In this document: positions 18,004 through 26,456 of the stretch, in pieces
Layout: each line of letters begins with the position of its first letter
Numbering within the stretch: position 1 is the stretch's first letter
Assembly (NCBI RefSeq): GCF_037860835.1
Contig: NZ_JBBEOG010000005.1
Span: 248,001-312,000 of the forward strand
Source of the DNA: Aquipuribacter nitratireducens
GTDB lineage: Bacteria > Actinomycetota > Actinomycetes > Actinomycetales > JBBAYJ01
DNA: 64,000 nucleotides
Reading direction: 5' to 3'
The notes under the pieces: model-generated
The model's input: the letters and a program-made list of their open reading frames with translations, nothing else
Databases searched by the model: none
What the model was told of the DNA's origin: nothing
Translations under genes and position numbers: made by a program

Positions 18004-19177
18004 GGCGCCGAGCCACCGGCTGGCCCGTCGACAGGTCCGCCCCGACCTCGCGGAGGGCGTCGAGCGTCGTGACGTCGAGCGGGCGGGCGGGCACGACGAC
18101 CGTCGGCACGGGCGGGTGCAGGTGCGCGAGCCGCGCCGCCACCTCCCGTTCGGCGACCGCCCGGCGCGAGCGACGCGCGTGCACGAGCAGCGCCTCCCGG
18201 ACCGCGCCGCTCGCCCGCTCCGCCGCCGCGAGCGCGGTGTCGGCGTCGAGCGAGTCGTCCGCCGTCGTCGTCGTCCGGTTGACGACGACGCCCGCGAGCG
18301 GCATCGACTCCGCCTGCAGCCGGTCGACGAAGAAGCACGCCTCGCGGACGGCGTCCTCCTCCGGTGCCGCGACGACGACGAAGGCGGTGCCCCGGCCCTG
18401 CAGGAGCGAGTACGTCGCCTCCGCCCGTTCGCGGAAGCCCCCGAACATCGAGTCGAAGGCGCCGAGCAGGGTCTGCAGGTCGGCGAGGATCTGGGCGCCG
18501 AGCAGCCGGTTCATGAGCCCGGTCACCCCGCCCGCGAAGGCGGAGAACACGCGGACGTAGGCCCGCCCTCCCGCCTTCGCCGGAGCGAGCAGCAGACGCA
18601 GGAGGCGGCCGTCGAGGAACGACCCGAGCCGCTCGGGCGCGTCGAGGAAGTCGAGCGCGGACCGGCTCGGGGGCGTGTCGACGACGATGAGGTCCCACGT
18701 CGGGGAGCCGTCCGGCTCGGTGCGGGCCCGCAGCTGCCCGAGCTTCTCCATCGCCATGTACTCCTGCGTGCCGGAGAAGGAGCTCGACAGCGACTGGTAG
18801 AAGGGGTTGGCGAGGATCTGGGCGGCCTTGTCCGGGCTCGCGTGCGCTTCGACGACCTCGTCGAAGGTCCGCTTCATGTCGAGCATCATCGCGTCGAGGG
18901 TCCCGCCGGCCGTCGTGTCGACGCCCTCGACGGGTCGCGGGGTGTTGTCGAGCTCGGTGAGCCCCATGGACTGCGCGAGCCGCCGGGCGGGGTCGATCGT
19001 GAGGACCACGGCGTGCCGGCCGCGCTCCGCGGCCCGCAGCGCGAGCGCCGCGGCGCACGTCGTCTTCCCCACCCCGCCCGACCCGGTGCACACGACGACC
19101 CGGACGGAGCGGTCGTCGAGCAGGGCGTCGACGTCGAGCCGGGTCCCGGTCCTCGCCGTCGCCGTCGCCCCGCTCAC
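17990..19177 (-). CDS. ArsA/Get3-family ATPase, second subunit
   Basis: A 395-residue P-loop ATPase. The deviant Walker A is GSGGVGKTTCAAALALR, with the ArsA-type segment LTIDPARRLAQSMGL and switch DTPPSRSALDFLD. Relatives handle arsenite or tail-anchored membrane proteins; the actinobacterial pair (Rv3679-Rv3680 type) is membrane-associated or cytosolic and not an arsenic locus, since no arsB/arsC is nearby. The GTG at 19177 overlaps the first subunit's stop (GTGA). The two likely work as a heterodimer. The 3' end overlaps whiB by 14 bases on the opposite strand. Confidence 0.87.
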   Translation of the reverse strand: MSGATATARTGTRLDVDALLDDRSVRVVVCTGSGGVGKTTCAAALALRAAERGRHAVVLTIDPARRLAQSMGLTELDNTPRPVEGVDTTAGGTLDAMMLDMKRTFDEVVEAHASPDKAAQILANPFYQSLSSSFSGTQEYMAMEKLGQLRARTEPDGSPTWDLIVVDTPPSRSALDFLDAPERLGSFLDGRLLRLLLAPAKAGGRAYVRVFSAFAGGVTGLMNRLLGAQILADLQTLLGAFDSMFGGFRERAEATYSLLQGRGTAFVVVAAPEEDAVREACFFVDRLQAESMPLAGVVVNRTTTTADDSLDADTALAAAERASGAVREALLVHARRSRRAVAEREVAARLAHLHPPVPTVVVPARPLDVTTLDALREVGADLSTGQPVARRLSSP

Positions 19178-20235
19178 GCCCGGCCCGCCGTGGCCTGCGG
19201 CGCACCCGAGGTGGTCGGCGGCGCGGGTGTCGTCGCCCACGCCGTGAGGGCGTCGGCGAGCTCGTGGACCCCGCCGTGGTGGAGCCCGTCGCGACCCCCG
19301 TGCAGCTGGGGCAGCTCGACGACGGGTAGGCCGACCTCGTGGAGCCGGCCACGCAGGCTCGCCTCGCGCTGGACCCGCTGGGCGTGCTCGACCGCCTGCT
19401 GCGCGAGTGCCTCGGCGCGCACCTTCGGGCGGCGCCCGGGCACGCCGGCCTCCTGGAGCCCCGTGCGGAGCGCCGCGACGTCGACGTGACCGGCCGCGAC
19501 GTCAGCGAGCCGGTCGGCGTCGACGAGGGTGGGGCGCACCTGGTTGACGAGGAGGCCGCCGAGGGGAAGGCCGAGGCCGCGCAGCTCGGTCGCGGCGTCG
19601 ACGGTCTCCTGCACGGGCATGTCCTCCAGGAGCGTCACGAGGTGGACCGCGGTGGCGGACGCGCGGAACACCTCGGTCATCGCGGCGGCCTGGCTGTGGA
19701 CCGGCCCCATGCGCGCGAGCTCGGCGACGTCGGCGTTGACGTTGAGGAAGCGGCCGATCCGGCCGGTGGGCGGGGCGTCGACGACGACGTGGTCGTAGGC
19801 GTAGGGCCCGTCGCCGCGGCGGCGGCCGCGCTTGAGGCGCACGGCGTCGTACACCTTCCCGGTGAGGAGCACGTCGCGCAGACCCGGCGCGATCGTCGTC
19901 GCGAAGTCGACCGCCCCGATCCTGTCGAGCGCCCGCCCCGCCCGCCCCAGCCGGTAGAAGACCTCGAGGTACTCCAGCAGCGCGGCCTTGGCCTCGACGG
20001 ACAGACCGAGGAGCTCGCCCCCGGGGACGCGGACGAGCGACCTCGCCTCGTAGCCGAGCGGCGCGGTGTCGAACACGCGCGCGATCCCCTGCCGCTCCTC
20101 GACCTCGACGAGCAGGACGCGTCGACCGCGTCGGGCGAGGGCGACGCCGAGGGCGGCCGCGACCGTCGTCTTGCCGGTGCCCCCCTTGCCGGTCACCACG
20201 TGCAGTCGCACCCGGGCGGCGAGGAGGTCGGGCAC
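19174..20235 (-). CDS. ArsA/Get3-family ATPase, first subunit
   Basis: A 353-residue P-loop ATPase. Walker A is VVTGKGGTGKTTVAAALG (the signature Lys preceding the P-loop is present), with the strand LLVEVEERQGIARVF and switch VVVDAPPTGRIGRFL. It differs from its partner in having VEVEERQG in place of the TIDPAR segment, so the two are distinct subunits rather than recent duplicates. Start GTG 20235 is fixed by TACCGT six bases upstream. First gene of a two-gene operon. Confidence 0.88.
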   Translation of the reverse strand: MPDLLAARVRLHVVTGKGGTGKTTVAAALGVALARRGRRVLLVEVEERQGIARVFDTAPLGYEARSLVRVPGGELLGLSVEAKAALLEYLEVFYRLGRAGRALDRIGAVDFATTIAPGLRDVLLTGKVYDAVRLKRGRRRGDGPYAYDHVVVDAPPTGRIGRFLNVNADVAELARMGPVHSQAAAMTEVFRASATAVHLVTLLEDMPVQETVDAATELRGLGLPLGGLLVNQVRPTLVDADRLADVAAGHVDVAALRTGLQEAGVPGRRPKVRAEALAQQAVEHAQRVQREASLRGRLHEVGLPVVELPQLHGGRDGLHHGGVHELADALTAWATTPAPPTTSGAPQATAGRA

Positions 20236-20241
20236 GGGACA

Positions 20242-20247
20242 ACGGTA
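20242..20247 (-). promoter_or_regulatory. -10 element (TACCGT) of the ArsA-like operon
   Basis: Minus-strand TACCGT is followed by TGTCCC and the GTG start at 20235, the exact leaderless spacing. About 83 bases separate it from the divergent element of the DUF4177 gene. Confidence 0.6.
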
Positions 20248-20329
20248 GGGACGCGCGGGGCGACCGGCACGCCCGGGGGCCGCGCGGCCTCGTGATCGCG
20301 CGCATGCCACCCCGGGACCTGGGCACTTG

Positions 20330-20335
20330 TACGCT
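20330..20335 (+). promoter_or_regulatory. -10 element (TACGCT) of the DUF4177 gene
   Basis: TACGCT ends seven bases before the ATG at 20343, compatible with a very short or absent leader. Confidence 0.45.
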
Positions 20336-20342
20336 GCGCCAC

Positions 20343-20501
20343 ATGCAGAAGTGGGAGTACGCGACGGTGCCGCTGATCGTCCACGCCACCAAGCAGATCC
20401 TCGACCAGTGGGGCGAGGACGGCTGGGAGCTGGTGAACGTCATAGAGGGACCCGGCGGCCAGGGCCTCGTCGCCTACCTCAAGCGTCCGCGCTCGGCCTG
20501 A
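20343..20501 (+). CDS. Small DUF4177 protein
   Basis: A 52-residue protein beginning MQKWEYATVPL, with the DUF4177 pattern of a Trp-Glu-Tyr strand, a helix (ILDQWGEDGWELVNV) and a final strand. It is the counterpart of a small gene in the same place in mycobacteria (between the ArsA pair and RidA). No catalytic residues are evident. A longer in-frame start exists upstream, but ATG 20343 matches the family N-terminus and has a -10 element just before it. First gene of the run to the Nudix gene at 23460. Confidence 0.85.
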   Translation: MQKWEYATVPLIVHATKQILDQWGEDGWELVNVIEGPGGQGLVAYLKRPRSA

Positions 20502-20543
20502 GCGCGTGTCCCTTCCTGCCCATCCCGACCCCTTGGAGACCCG

Positions 20544-21329
20544 GTGACGACGGAGCACGAGTCCCGCGACGAGCACACGCCCGTGCGGACGGACGAGCCG
20601 GCCGAGGCGACGGCGACCCAGCCGCAGGAGGACTACGCCGCCGACGCGCCCGCTGCGGTGTCCCCCGACGGCGGGGGTGACCTCGACGCCCCGCCCGGGC
20701 AGCCGGTCGACGACCTGCCGTACTCCGAGCCGGACGGCGCGGACGCCGACGGTGCGTCGGCCCACGACGACGCGGCCCACGACGACGTGGCGCACGACGA
20801 CGCGACGCCCGTCGATGCGGCCCACGACGAAGAGCCCTCGGAGGAGGCGCCGGTCGAGCTCAGCGGCACCCCGACCGAGCGCCTCGCCCAGCTCGGTCTC
20901 GAGCTGCCGGCGACACCCGCGCCGCTGGCCGCGTACGTCCCGGCCGTGCGCAGCGGCGACCTCGTCTACACCTCCGGCCAGCTGCCGATGGTCGACGGTG
21001 CGCTGCCGAAGACGGGCGTGGTCGGCGACGAGGCCGTCGACGTCACGCCGGAGGAGGCCGCCGCGCTGGCGCGACGCTGCGCGCTCAACGCCCTCGCCGC
21101 CGTCGCGTCGGTCGTCGACCTCGACTCGGTGGTGCGCGTCGTGAAGGTGACGGGCTTCGTCGCGAGCGCGCCGGGCTTCACCGCCCAGCCCGTCGTGGTC
21201 AACGGCGCCTCGGAGCTCCTCGGCCAGGTCTTCGGCGACTCCGGCCGCCACGCCCGCTCCGCGGTGGGCGTCTCGGCCCTGCCCCTCGGCGCGCCGGTCG
21301 AGGTGGAGGTCGTCGTCCAGGTCGGCTGA
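20544..21329 (+). CDS. RidA family protein with long acidic N-terminal extension
   Basis: A 261-residue protein; only residues about 110-261 are the RidA/YjgF fold (VRSGDLVYTSGQLPMVDG to VEVEVVVQV), which deaminates reactive enamine/imine intermediates. The substrate-carboxylate Arg of RidA appears to lie in GRHARSAVGVSALP. The first 105 residues are low-complexity, Asp/Glu/Pro-rich, and carry HDD units (AHDDAAHDDVAHDD near 75-90). The GTG at 20544 has GGAG 9 bases upstream. The only later in-frame start is inside the HDD stretch, so most of the extension appears to be translated. Confidence 0.82.
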   Translation: MTTEHESRDEHTPVRTDEPAEATATQPQEDYAADAPAAVSPDGGGDLDAPPGQPVDDLPYSEPDGADADGASAHDDAAHDDVAHDDATPVDAAHDEEPSEEAPVELSGTPTERLAQLGLELPATPAPLAAYVPAVRSGDLVYTSGQLPMVDGALPKTGVVGDEAVDVTPEEAAALARRCALNALAAVASVVDLDSVVRVVKVTGFVASAPGFTAQPVVVNGASELLGQVFGDSGRHARSAVGVSALPLGAPVEVEVVVQVG

Positions 21330-21344
21330 CCCGGGCGCCGGCGC

Positions 21345-22112
21345 ATGAGCGAGCCCGAGGCCACGGCGCTGCGGCTGCCGCGCGCCGGTGACGAGCACGC
21401 CCGGCGCTGGCTGGAGTCCGGCAGCCCCGCGGGACCGGAGCCGGTCCCCGCCGCGAGCGTCTGCGTCCTGCGGGACGGGCCGGCCGGCGGGGTCGAGGTG
21501 CTGTGGCTCACCCGCGGGCGTCGGCTGCGCACGTGGCCGGGCCTGCTCGCGTTCCCCGGCGGTGCGGTCGAGGACACCGACCGGCGTCGCCGCCCCGACG
21601 ACCCAGCACCTCCCGACCGCTTCACCGTGCTCGCGCGGACGGCCGCCCGCGAGTGCGCGGAGGAGACGGGCGTCGCGCCGGACCCGCGCACGCTGCGGCC
21701 CTTCGCACGGTGGGTGACGCCCGAGCACGAGCCCCGTCGTTTCGACACGACCTTCCTCGTGACGGTCGTCGAGGCGCCCGACGGGCCGGACGACGCAGCG
21801 GCGCCGGCGACCCCGGACGAGGTGCACGAGCTCGGGTGGGCCTCGCCCCCGACGCTGCTCGAGGACGTCCGCGACGGCGCACGAGCCGCCCTGCCGCCCA
21901 CCCGTGCCGTCCTCTCCGCCCTCGGGTCCGCCGCCACCGGTCCACACCCGTCCGGGACGGTCGCGGCCACCGAGGTCGCCGACCGGCTCGTCGACGCCGG
22001 CACGCTCGTGCCGGTCGTGCCCCGCGCCGCCTGGCACGACGGCCCGCCGGGGGAGGACGGCCGGCCGGACGTCGCCCTGCTGCTGCCGCGGCACGCGGGG
22101 GCGCTGTCGTGA
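21345..22112 (+). CDS. Nudix hydrolase (NUDT7/19-like, interrupted Nudix box)
   Basis: A 255-residue protein with an N-terminal strand for substrate (SVCVLRDGPAGGVEVLWLTRG) and a Nudix box split by about 15 residues: FPGGAVED, then FTVLARTAARECAEETGV. Such insertions are known in NUDT7/NUDT19-type CoA-diphosphatases. It hydrolyses a nucleoside diphosphate linked to some moiety X; the exact substrate is not evident. It starts 15 bases after RidA and is coupled to the MBL gene by a GTGA overlap. Confidence 0.83.
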   Translation: MSEPEATALRLPRAGDEHARRWLESGSPAGPEPVPAASVCVLRDGPAGGVEVLWLTRGRRLRTWPGLLAFPGGAVEDTDRRRRPDDPAPPDRFTVLARTAARECAEETGVAPDPRTLRPFARWVTPEHEPRRFDTTFLVTVVEAPDGPDDAAAPATPDEVHELGWASPPTLLEDVRDGARAALPPTRAVLSALGSAATGPHPSGTVAATEVADRLVDAGTLVPVVPRAAWHDGPPGEDGRPDVALLLPRHAGALS

Positions 22113-22903
22113 CGGGCGAGCCGCGTCTCGTGCGTGCGGACAACCCCGGCCCCATGACGCTCGAGGGCACGAACACGTGTCTGCTGGGGGCCGAGCGGGT
22201 CCTCGTCGTCGACCCGGGGCCCGCCGACGACGCCCACGTCGCGGCCGTGCTCGCGGCCGCCGGTGACGCGCTCGCGGGAGTGCTGCTCACCCACCGCCAC
22301 CCCGACCACGCCGAGGCGCTCGGGCACCCGCTGCTGCGCGACGCCCTCGCCGCGGCCGGGGGGACGGTGCTCGCCGCCGACCCGGCCCTCGGGTCGGCCC
22401 CCGACGCCGACCGGCTCGGGGCCGCCACCGACGAGCCGGTCGAGCTCCTCGCCGTGCCCGGTCACACCGACGACTCCGTCGCCCTCGTCCTGCCGCGCCG
22501 CCGGGCGGTGCTGACCGGCGACACGGTCCTCGGACGGGGCACCTCGGTCGTCGCCCACCCCGACGGCGACCTCACGGACTACCTCACGTCGCTCGCGGCG
22601 CTGCGGGCGCGCGTCGGGGGCGACGGCAGCTGGCGGGGGCTGCCCGGTCACGGACCCGTCCTGCCGGACCTGGTCCGCGCCCTCGGGGACCTGCTCGCGC
22701 ACCGGCACGCCCGCGTCGAGCAGGTGCGCACCGCCCTCACCGCGCTGGGTGACGACCTCGACGACGACCTCGACGGTGACGCGCTCGTCGACGCGGTGGT
22801 CGCCCGCGTCTACCCGGAGGTCACCGACCCGGTCCTCGTCCACGCGGCCGGACGCACCGTCCGGGCGACGCTCGTCCACCTCGCCCGCCCCGCGACCGCA
22901 TGA
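22109..22903 (+). CDS. Metallo-beta-lactamase fold hydrolase (LACTB2-like)
   Basis: A 264-residue protein with N-terminal NPGPMTLEGTNT, metal ligands in LTHRHPDHAE, then VPGHTDDSV, LTGDTVLG and the late His in GLPGHGPVLPD. A C-terminal winged-helix-like region (about 205-260) is the LACTB2-type tail. Human LACTB2 is an endoribonuclease, and the mycobacterial counterpart (Rv3677c position) is uncharacterised to my knowledge. Either RNase or small-molecule hydrolase activity is possible. The GTG start overlaps the preceding stop. Confidence 0.87.
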   Translation: MTGEPRLVRADNPGPMTLEGTNTCLLGAERVLVVDPGPADDAHVAAVLAAAGDALAGVLLTHRHPDHAEALGHPLLRDALAAAGGTVLAADPALGSAPDADRLGAATDEPVELLAVPGHTDDSVALVLPRRRAVLTGDTVLGRGTSVVAHPDGDLTDYLTSLAALRARVGGDGSWRGLPGHGPVLPDLVRALGDLLAHRHARVEQVRTALTALGDDLDDDLDGDALVDAVVARVYPEVTDPVLVHAAGRTVRATLVHLARPATA

Positions 22904-23460
22904 CCGAGGCACCCCGCACCAGCCGGTGGCGGGTCCACGGCGAGCGCAGTCTCTACGACAGCGAGTGGGTGTCGCTGCACCTGGTCGACGTCGAGCACCC
23001 CGACGGGCACCGCTACGAGCACCACGCGCTGCGTCAGCCCGTGCCGGCGGTCGGCTGCCTCGTCGTCCGGGAGCAGGGAGCGGCCGGTGATCCGGAGGTC
23101 CTCCTGCTCCACCGGCACCGGGTCGTCACGGGCCGGGACGGGTGGGAGGTGCCCGCGGGGCGGCTCGAGCCCGGCGAGGGCGTCGAGGCCGCCGCGGCCC
23201 GCGAGACCCTCGAGGAGACCGGCTGGCTCGTCGACGACGTCCGGCACGTCAGCGGCTTCCACCCCATCGGCGGGGTGGGCGACCACCGCTTCGAGGTGTG
23301 CACGGCGGTGCCGGTCGAGCGCCGCGGCGCGCACGACCCGGCCGAGGCCGACGAGGTCCGGTGGTGGTCCCGTGCGGGGGCCCGGGAGCTCGTCGCGACG
23401 GGACAGGTACCGGAGGGTCTCAGCCTCGTCGCCCTGCTCTGGTGGCTCGCGGGGCTGTGA
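22900..23460 (+). CDS. Nudix hydrolase (ADP-ribose pyrophosphatase-like)
   Basis: A 186-residue protein with an uninterrupted Nudix box (GRLEPGEGVEAAAARETLEE, then TG) and an N-terminal beta domain that in ADP-ribose pyrophosphatases swaps between subunits (SLYDSEWVSLHLVDVEHPDG). The probable activity is cleavage of ADP-ribose or a related nucleotide sugar. The ATG overlaps the MBL stop (ATGA). Last gene of the run from 20343; only 16 bases separate it from the convergent crp gene. Confidence 0.88.
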   Translation: MTEAPRTSRWRVHGERSLYDSEWVSLHLVDVEHPDGHRYEHHALRQPVPAVGCLVVREQGAAGDPEVLLLHRHRVVTGRDGWEVPAGRLEPGEGVEAAAARETLEETGWLVDDVRHVSGFHPIGGVGDHRFEVCTAVPVERRGAHDPAEADEVRWWSRAGARELVATGQVPEGLSLVALLWWLAGL

Positions 23461-23476
23461 CGGCGCCCAGGCTCGC

Positions 23477-24151
23477 TCAGCGCGCCCGGCGGCGCAGCCG
23501 CTCGACGTCGAGGATCGTGACCGCGCGAGCCTCCAGCCGCAGCCAGCCCCGGCCGGCGAAGTCCGCGAGCGCCTTGTTCACCGTCTCCCGGCTCGCCCCG
23601 ACGAGCTGGGCGAGCTCCTCCTGGGTGAGGTCGTGGGCGACGAGGACCCCGTCGTCGGTCTGGCGGCCGAACCGGCGGGCGAGGTCGAGGAGCGCCTTGG
23701 CCACGCGACCGGGGACGTCGGAGAAGACGAGGTCGGCGAGCGCCTCGTTCGTGCGGCGCAGCCGGCGCCCGAGCGCGGCGAGCAGCGACAGCGCGACCCG
23801 GGGCTGGTCCAGGAGCGGGACGAAGTCGTCGCGGGTCAGCGAGTGCACCCGCCCCGCGGAGACCGCCACGGCCGTCGCGACGCGCGGCCCCGGGTCGAAG
23901 AGGGAGAGCTCGCCGAACATCTCGCCGGGGCCGAGGATCGCGAGGAGGTTCTCGCGCCCGTCGGCCGCCCGCCGGCCCAGCTTGATCTTGCCGGTCTCGA
24001 TGACGTAGAGGGCGTCACCGGGGTCGCCCTCGTGGAAGAGGCGCTCGCCCCGCGCGAGCTCGACGGGGCGCATGCGCGCGACGAGGGCCCGTGCGGAGTC
24101 CTCGTCGAGGGCGGCGAGCAGCGGTGCCCTTCGCAGGACCTCCTCGGCCAT
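23477..24151 (-). CDS. crp: Crp/Fnr family transcriptional regulator (GlxR/Rv3676-like)
   Basis: A 224-residue global regulator. The cyclic-nucleotide domain spans residues 1-120, with the phosphate-binding cassette [18 protein letters not shown] long dimer helix is followed by a winged helix-turn-helix ([19 protein letters not shown], recognition helix about 178-190). Sequence and position (next to nth and the MBL/Nudix genes) match the actinobacterial cAMP receptor, which controls carbon, acetate and respiration genes. ATG 24151 has GGGAGGCGG upstream. It may regulate acs and xylAB here, but I could not identify a clear palindromic site. Confidence 0.94.
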   Translation of the reverse strand: MAEEVLRRAPLLAALDEDSARALVARMRPVELARGERLFHEGDPGDALYVIETGKIKLGRRAADGRENLLAILGPGEMFGELSLFDPGPRVATAVAVSAGRVHSLTRDDFVPLLDQPRVALSLLAALGRRLRRTNEALADLVFSDVPGRVAKALLDLARRFGRQTDDGVLVAHDLTQEELAQLVGASRETVNKALADFAGRGWLRLEARAVTILDVERLRRRAR

Positions 24152-24289
24152 GTCCGCCTCCCGTGGGTCGCGTCGTCGTCACGCCGTCCGTGCGGGCGCG
24201 GTCGCGCCACGTCACGGATCATGCCCGACACGGCGTCGTGACGCCGCACCGCACGGTGCGGCGCGGCAGATCCGGGGGGGCGGGACCGC

Positions 24290-24820
24290 TCAGGCGTCGC
24301 CGGTGGCGATCGCGGGCACCCTGCGGTCGGCGCGCTCGTCGCTCGCGCCGGCGGCACGTCCGGCACGCTCGGCGACGAGCTCCGCGGCGTCGCGCAGGGC
24401 GAGCGAGACGGCGTCGACCTCCGCGACGAGGTGGTGACGGCGCTCGGCGAGGCGCGCCGCGGTGCGCCGGAGCCTCTCGAGGTGCGCGCCGGGGCCGTCC
24501 TCCGAGCAGTCCAGCGGCGCGAGGTCCGCGAGGACGCGGTCGAGCCCCACGACCTCGCCACCGGGCGGGGTCGCGTCGTGGGAGACGGCGCCGCCGACGA
24601 GCCGCTCGGCGGTCGTGGGCACGGGTGCGCCGTAGAGGAGGCCGGCCACGACGAGGTCGGTGCGGGCCTGCACGAGGCGCTGCCAGTACTCGACCGCACG
24701 GACGTCCCCGACGAGACCCTCCAGGCGCGCCCGCAGCGCGTCGACGCCCGACCCGCTCGTGCCAGGGGAACCGGGCACAGCGGAGCGGTCGCCAGGGGTC
24801 GCCTGCCGGGGGATGCGCAT
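24290..24820 (-). CDS. Helical protein with degenerate RsiG-like motif
   Basis: A 176-residue protein rich in helices. Residues 44-55 read [12 protein letters not shown], which resembles the cyclic-di-GMP-binding motif of the RsiG family (E-x3-S-x2-R-x3-Q-x3-D) in spacing from the RLVQ core onward. The final Gln and Asp are kept, but the Ser and Arg positions are changed and the leading Glu is missing. A second long helix (about 113-150) could form the antiparallel partner of a coiled coil. RsiG is an anti-sigma factor in Streptomyces. AAGGA lies upstream of ATG 24820. The assignment is tentative; ligand binding is doubtful given the substitutions. Confidence 0.6.
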   Translation of the reverse strand: MRIPRQATPGDRSAVPGSPGTSGSGVDALRARLEGLVGDVRAVEYWQRLVQARTDLVVAGLLYGAPVPTTAERLVGGAVSHDATPPGGEVVGLDRVLADLAPLDCSEDGPGAHLERLRRTAARLAERRHHLVAEVDAVSLALRDAAELVAERAGRAAGASDERADRRVPAIATGDA

Positions 24821-24957
24821 GGAGGTCCTTCCGTCGTGCGGCACACGTGCGGCTCGTGCCGCCCCTGCTGCCGTGCCCCGTTGTCGTCGGCCCCCGGGCA
24901 CGTCGACGTGAGTTCCCGACCGGACCGTCACCCGGGAGGGCGACCAGCGGCAGCACC

Positions 24958-24963
24958 TACCCT
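24958..24963 (+). promoter_or_regulatory. -10 element (TACCCT) of the nth operon
   Basis: TACCCT, six bases, then GTG at 24970: exact leaderless geometry. It also decides the start among several upstream GTG codons. Confidence 0.6.
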
Positions 24964-24969
24964 GGTGCG

Positions 24970-25740
24970 GTGCCGCCCGCGACCCCGTCCGCACCCGAGA
25001 CGGCCTCGGAGGTGAGCGCTCCGCGCGCGGGTGCCCGCGCCGCCGGCGCCCCCGACCTCGCCCTCGTGCGCCGGGCGCGCAAGGTCCACCGCCTCCTCGC
25101 CGCGCACTACCCGGACGCCCGGTGCGAGCTCGACTTCACCTCACCGCTGCAGCTGCTCGTCGCCACGGTGCTGTCCGCGCAGAGCACGGACCGCCGGGTC
25201 AACGCCGTCACGCCCGCGCTGTTCGCGCGCTGGCCGGACGCCGCCGCGCTCGCGGCCGCGGACCGCACCGAGCTGGAGGAGGTGGTCCGCCCGACCGGCT
25301 TCTTCCGCGCGAAGTCCGACTCCCTGCTGCGGCTGGCCGCCGCGCTCGTCGCCGACCACGGGGGTGAGGTGCCCCGACGCCTCGACGACCTCGTCCGCCT
25401 TCCCGGGGTGGGCCGCAAGACGGCGAACGTCGTCCTCGGCAACGCCTACGGCGTGCCCGGCATCACCGTCGACACCCACGTCGGTCGGGTGGGTCGCCGG
25501 CTCGGCTGGATCACGACGGAGGACCCGGTCAAGGCCGAGCACGAGCTCGGTGCCCTGTTCCCGCGGCGGGACTGGACGATGCTGTCGCACCGGCTGATCT
25601 TCCACGGGCGCCGCACGTGCCACGCCCGGCGTCCCGCGTGCGGGGCGTGCCCCGTCGCGCGGTGGTGCCCGTCGTACGGCGAGGGGGAGACCGACCCGGC
25701 GGTGGCCGCCACGCTGGTCCGGACCCAGGGGCGGGCGTGA
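24970..25740 (+). CDS. nth: Endonuclease III (DNA glycosylase/AP lyase)
   Basis: A 256-residue base-excision repair enzyme removing oxidised pyrimidines. The helix-hairpin-helix [14 protein letters not shown] contains the catalytic Lys, the catalytic Asp is in TVDTHVGRV, and the [4Fe-4S] cluster Cys pattern C-x6-C-x2-C-x5-C is in [17 protein letters not shown]. About 30 N-terminal residues are a Pro/Ala-rich extension. Its stop overlaps the GTG of the CoA Nudix gene (GTGA), starting a three-gene operon with marP. Confidence 0.96.
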   Translation: MPPATPSAPETASEVSAPRAGARAAGAPDLALVRRARKVHRLLAAHYPDARCELDFTSPLQLLVATVLSAQSTDRRVNAVTPALFARWPDAAALAAADRTELEEVVRPTGFFRAKSDSLLRLAAALVADHGGEVPRRLDDLVRLPGVGRKTANVVLGNAYGVPGITVDTHVGRVGRRLGWITTEDPVKAEHELGALFPRRDWTMLSHRLIFHGRRTCHARRPACGACPVARWCPSYGEGETDPAVAATLVRTQGRA

Positions 25741-26456
25741 GCGCCGAGACCTCGGGCACGCCGCGAGCCGAGCCGGACTGGCTCGTGCCGTGGCGGCGGG
25801 CCGTGGCGGCGGGTCAGCGGCTGCCCGAGGGCTGGCGGTCGCGACCGCCCGCCCCGGTCGCGGGACGGCTGCCGGTGCGTCGCGCCGCGGTCCTCGTGCT
25901 CCTCGGCGAGGGGCCGGACGGGCCCGACGTCCTCCTCACCCGTCGCGCGGACACGCTGCGCAGCCACGCCGGCCAGGTCGCCTTCCCCGGCGGCCGCCGC
26001 GACCCCGAGGACGCCGACGACGTCGCGACCGCGCTGCGGGAGGCCCACGAGGAGGTGGGTGTGCAGGCGGCGTCCGTCACGGTGCTCGGCACGCTGCCGC
26101 CGCTGTGGGCGCCGCCCTCGAACCACGAGGTCGTCACCGTCGTCGGCTGGTGGCACGACCCCGGCCCCGTGCGCGCCGTCGACCTCGCGGAGGTCGCCTC
26201 GGTGCGGCGCGTGCCGGTCGCCGACCTCGTCGACCCGGGCACCCGCGTCGGGGTCCGCTACCCGGCCGGGCGCGGCGAGGGCCCGGGCTTCGTCGTCGGC
26301 GGGCTTTTCGTGTGGGGCTTCACCGCCGGGCTGCTGTCGTGGCTGCTCGACCTCGCCGGTCTCGCCGTCCCGTGGGACACGACGCCCGTCGTCGACCACG
26401 AGGGCTCCCCGCTCGACGACTCCGGGCAGCTCGACGAGCCGGAGGGCGGCCCGTGA
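25737..26456 (+). CDS. CoA pyrophosphatase (Nudix)
   Basis: A 239-residue Nudix enzyme. The CoA-specific signature [20 protein letters not shown] directly precedes a complete Nudix box ([20 protein letters not shown], then EEVG). It cleaves CoA to phosphopantetheine and 3',5'-ADP in the cytoplasm. It is coupled on both sides by GTGA overlaps, to nth and to marP, the same order as in mycobacteria (Rv3672c-Rv3671c). Confidence 0.93.
   Translation: MSAETSGTPRAEPDWLVPWRRAVAAGQRLPEGWRSRPPAPVAGRLPVRRAAVLVLLGEGPDGPDVLLTRRADTLRSHAGQVAFPGGRRDPEDADDVATALREAHEEVGVQAASVTVLGTLPPLWAPPSNHEVVTVVGWWHDPGPVRAVDLAEVASVRRVPVADLVDPGTRVGVRYPAGRGEGPGFVVGGLFVWGFTAGLLSWLLDLAGLAVPWDTTPVVDHEGSPLDDSGQLDEPEGGP

Noticed and set aside
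17990-20235. Arsenic resistance operon
   Set aside because: The two ATPases are ArsA-fold, but no arsR, arsB or arsC accompanies them and the synteny is that of the housekeeping Rv3679-Rv3680 pair.
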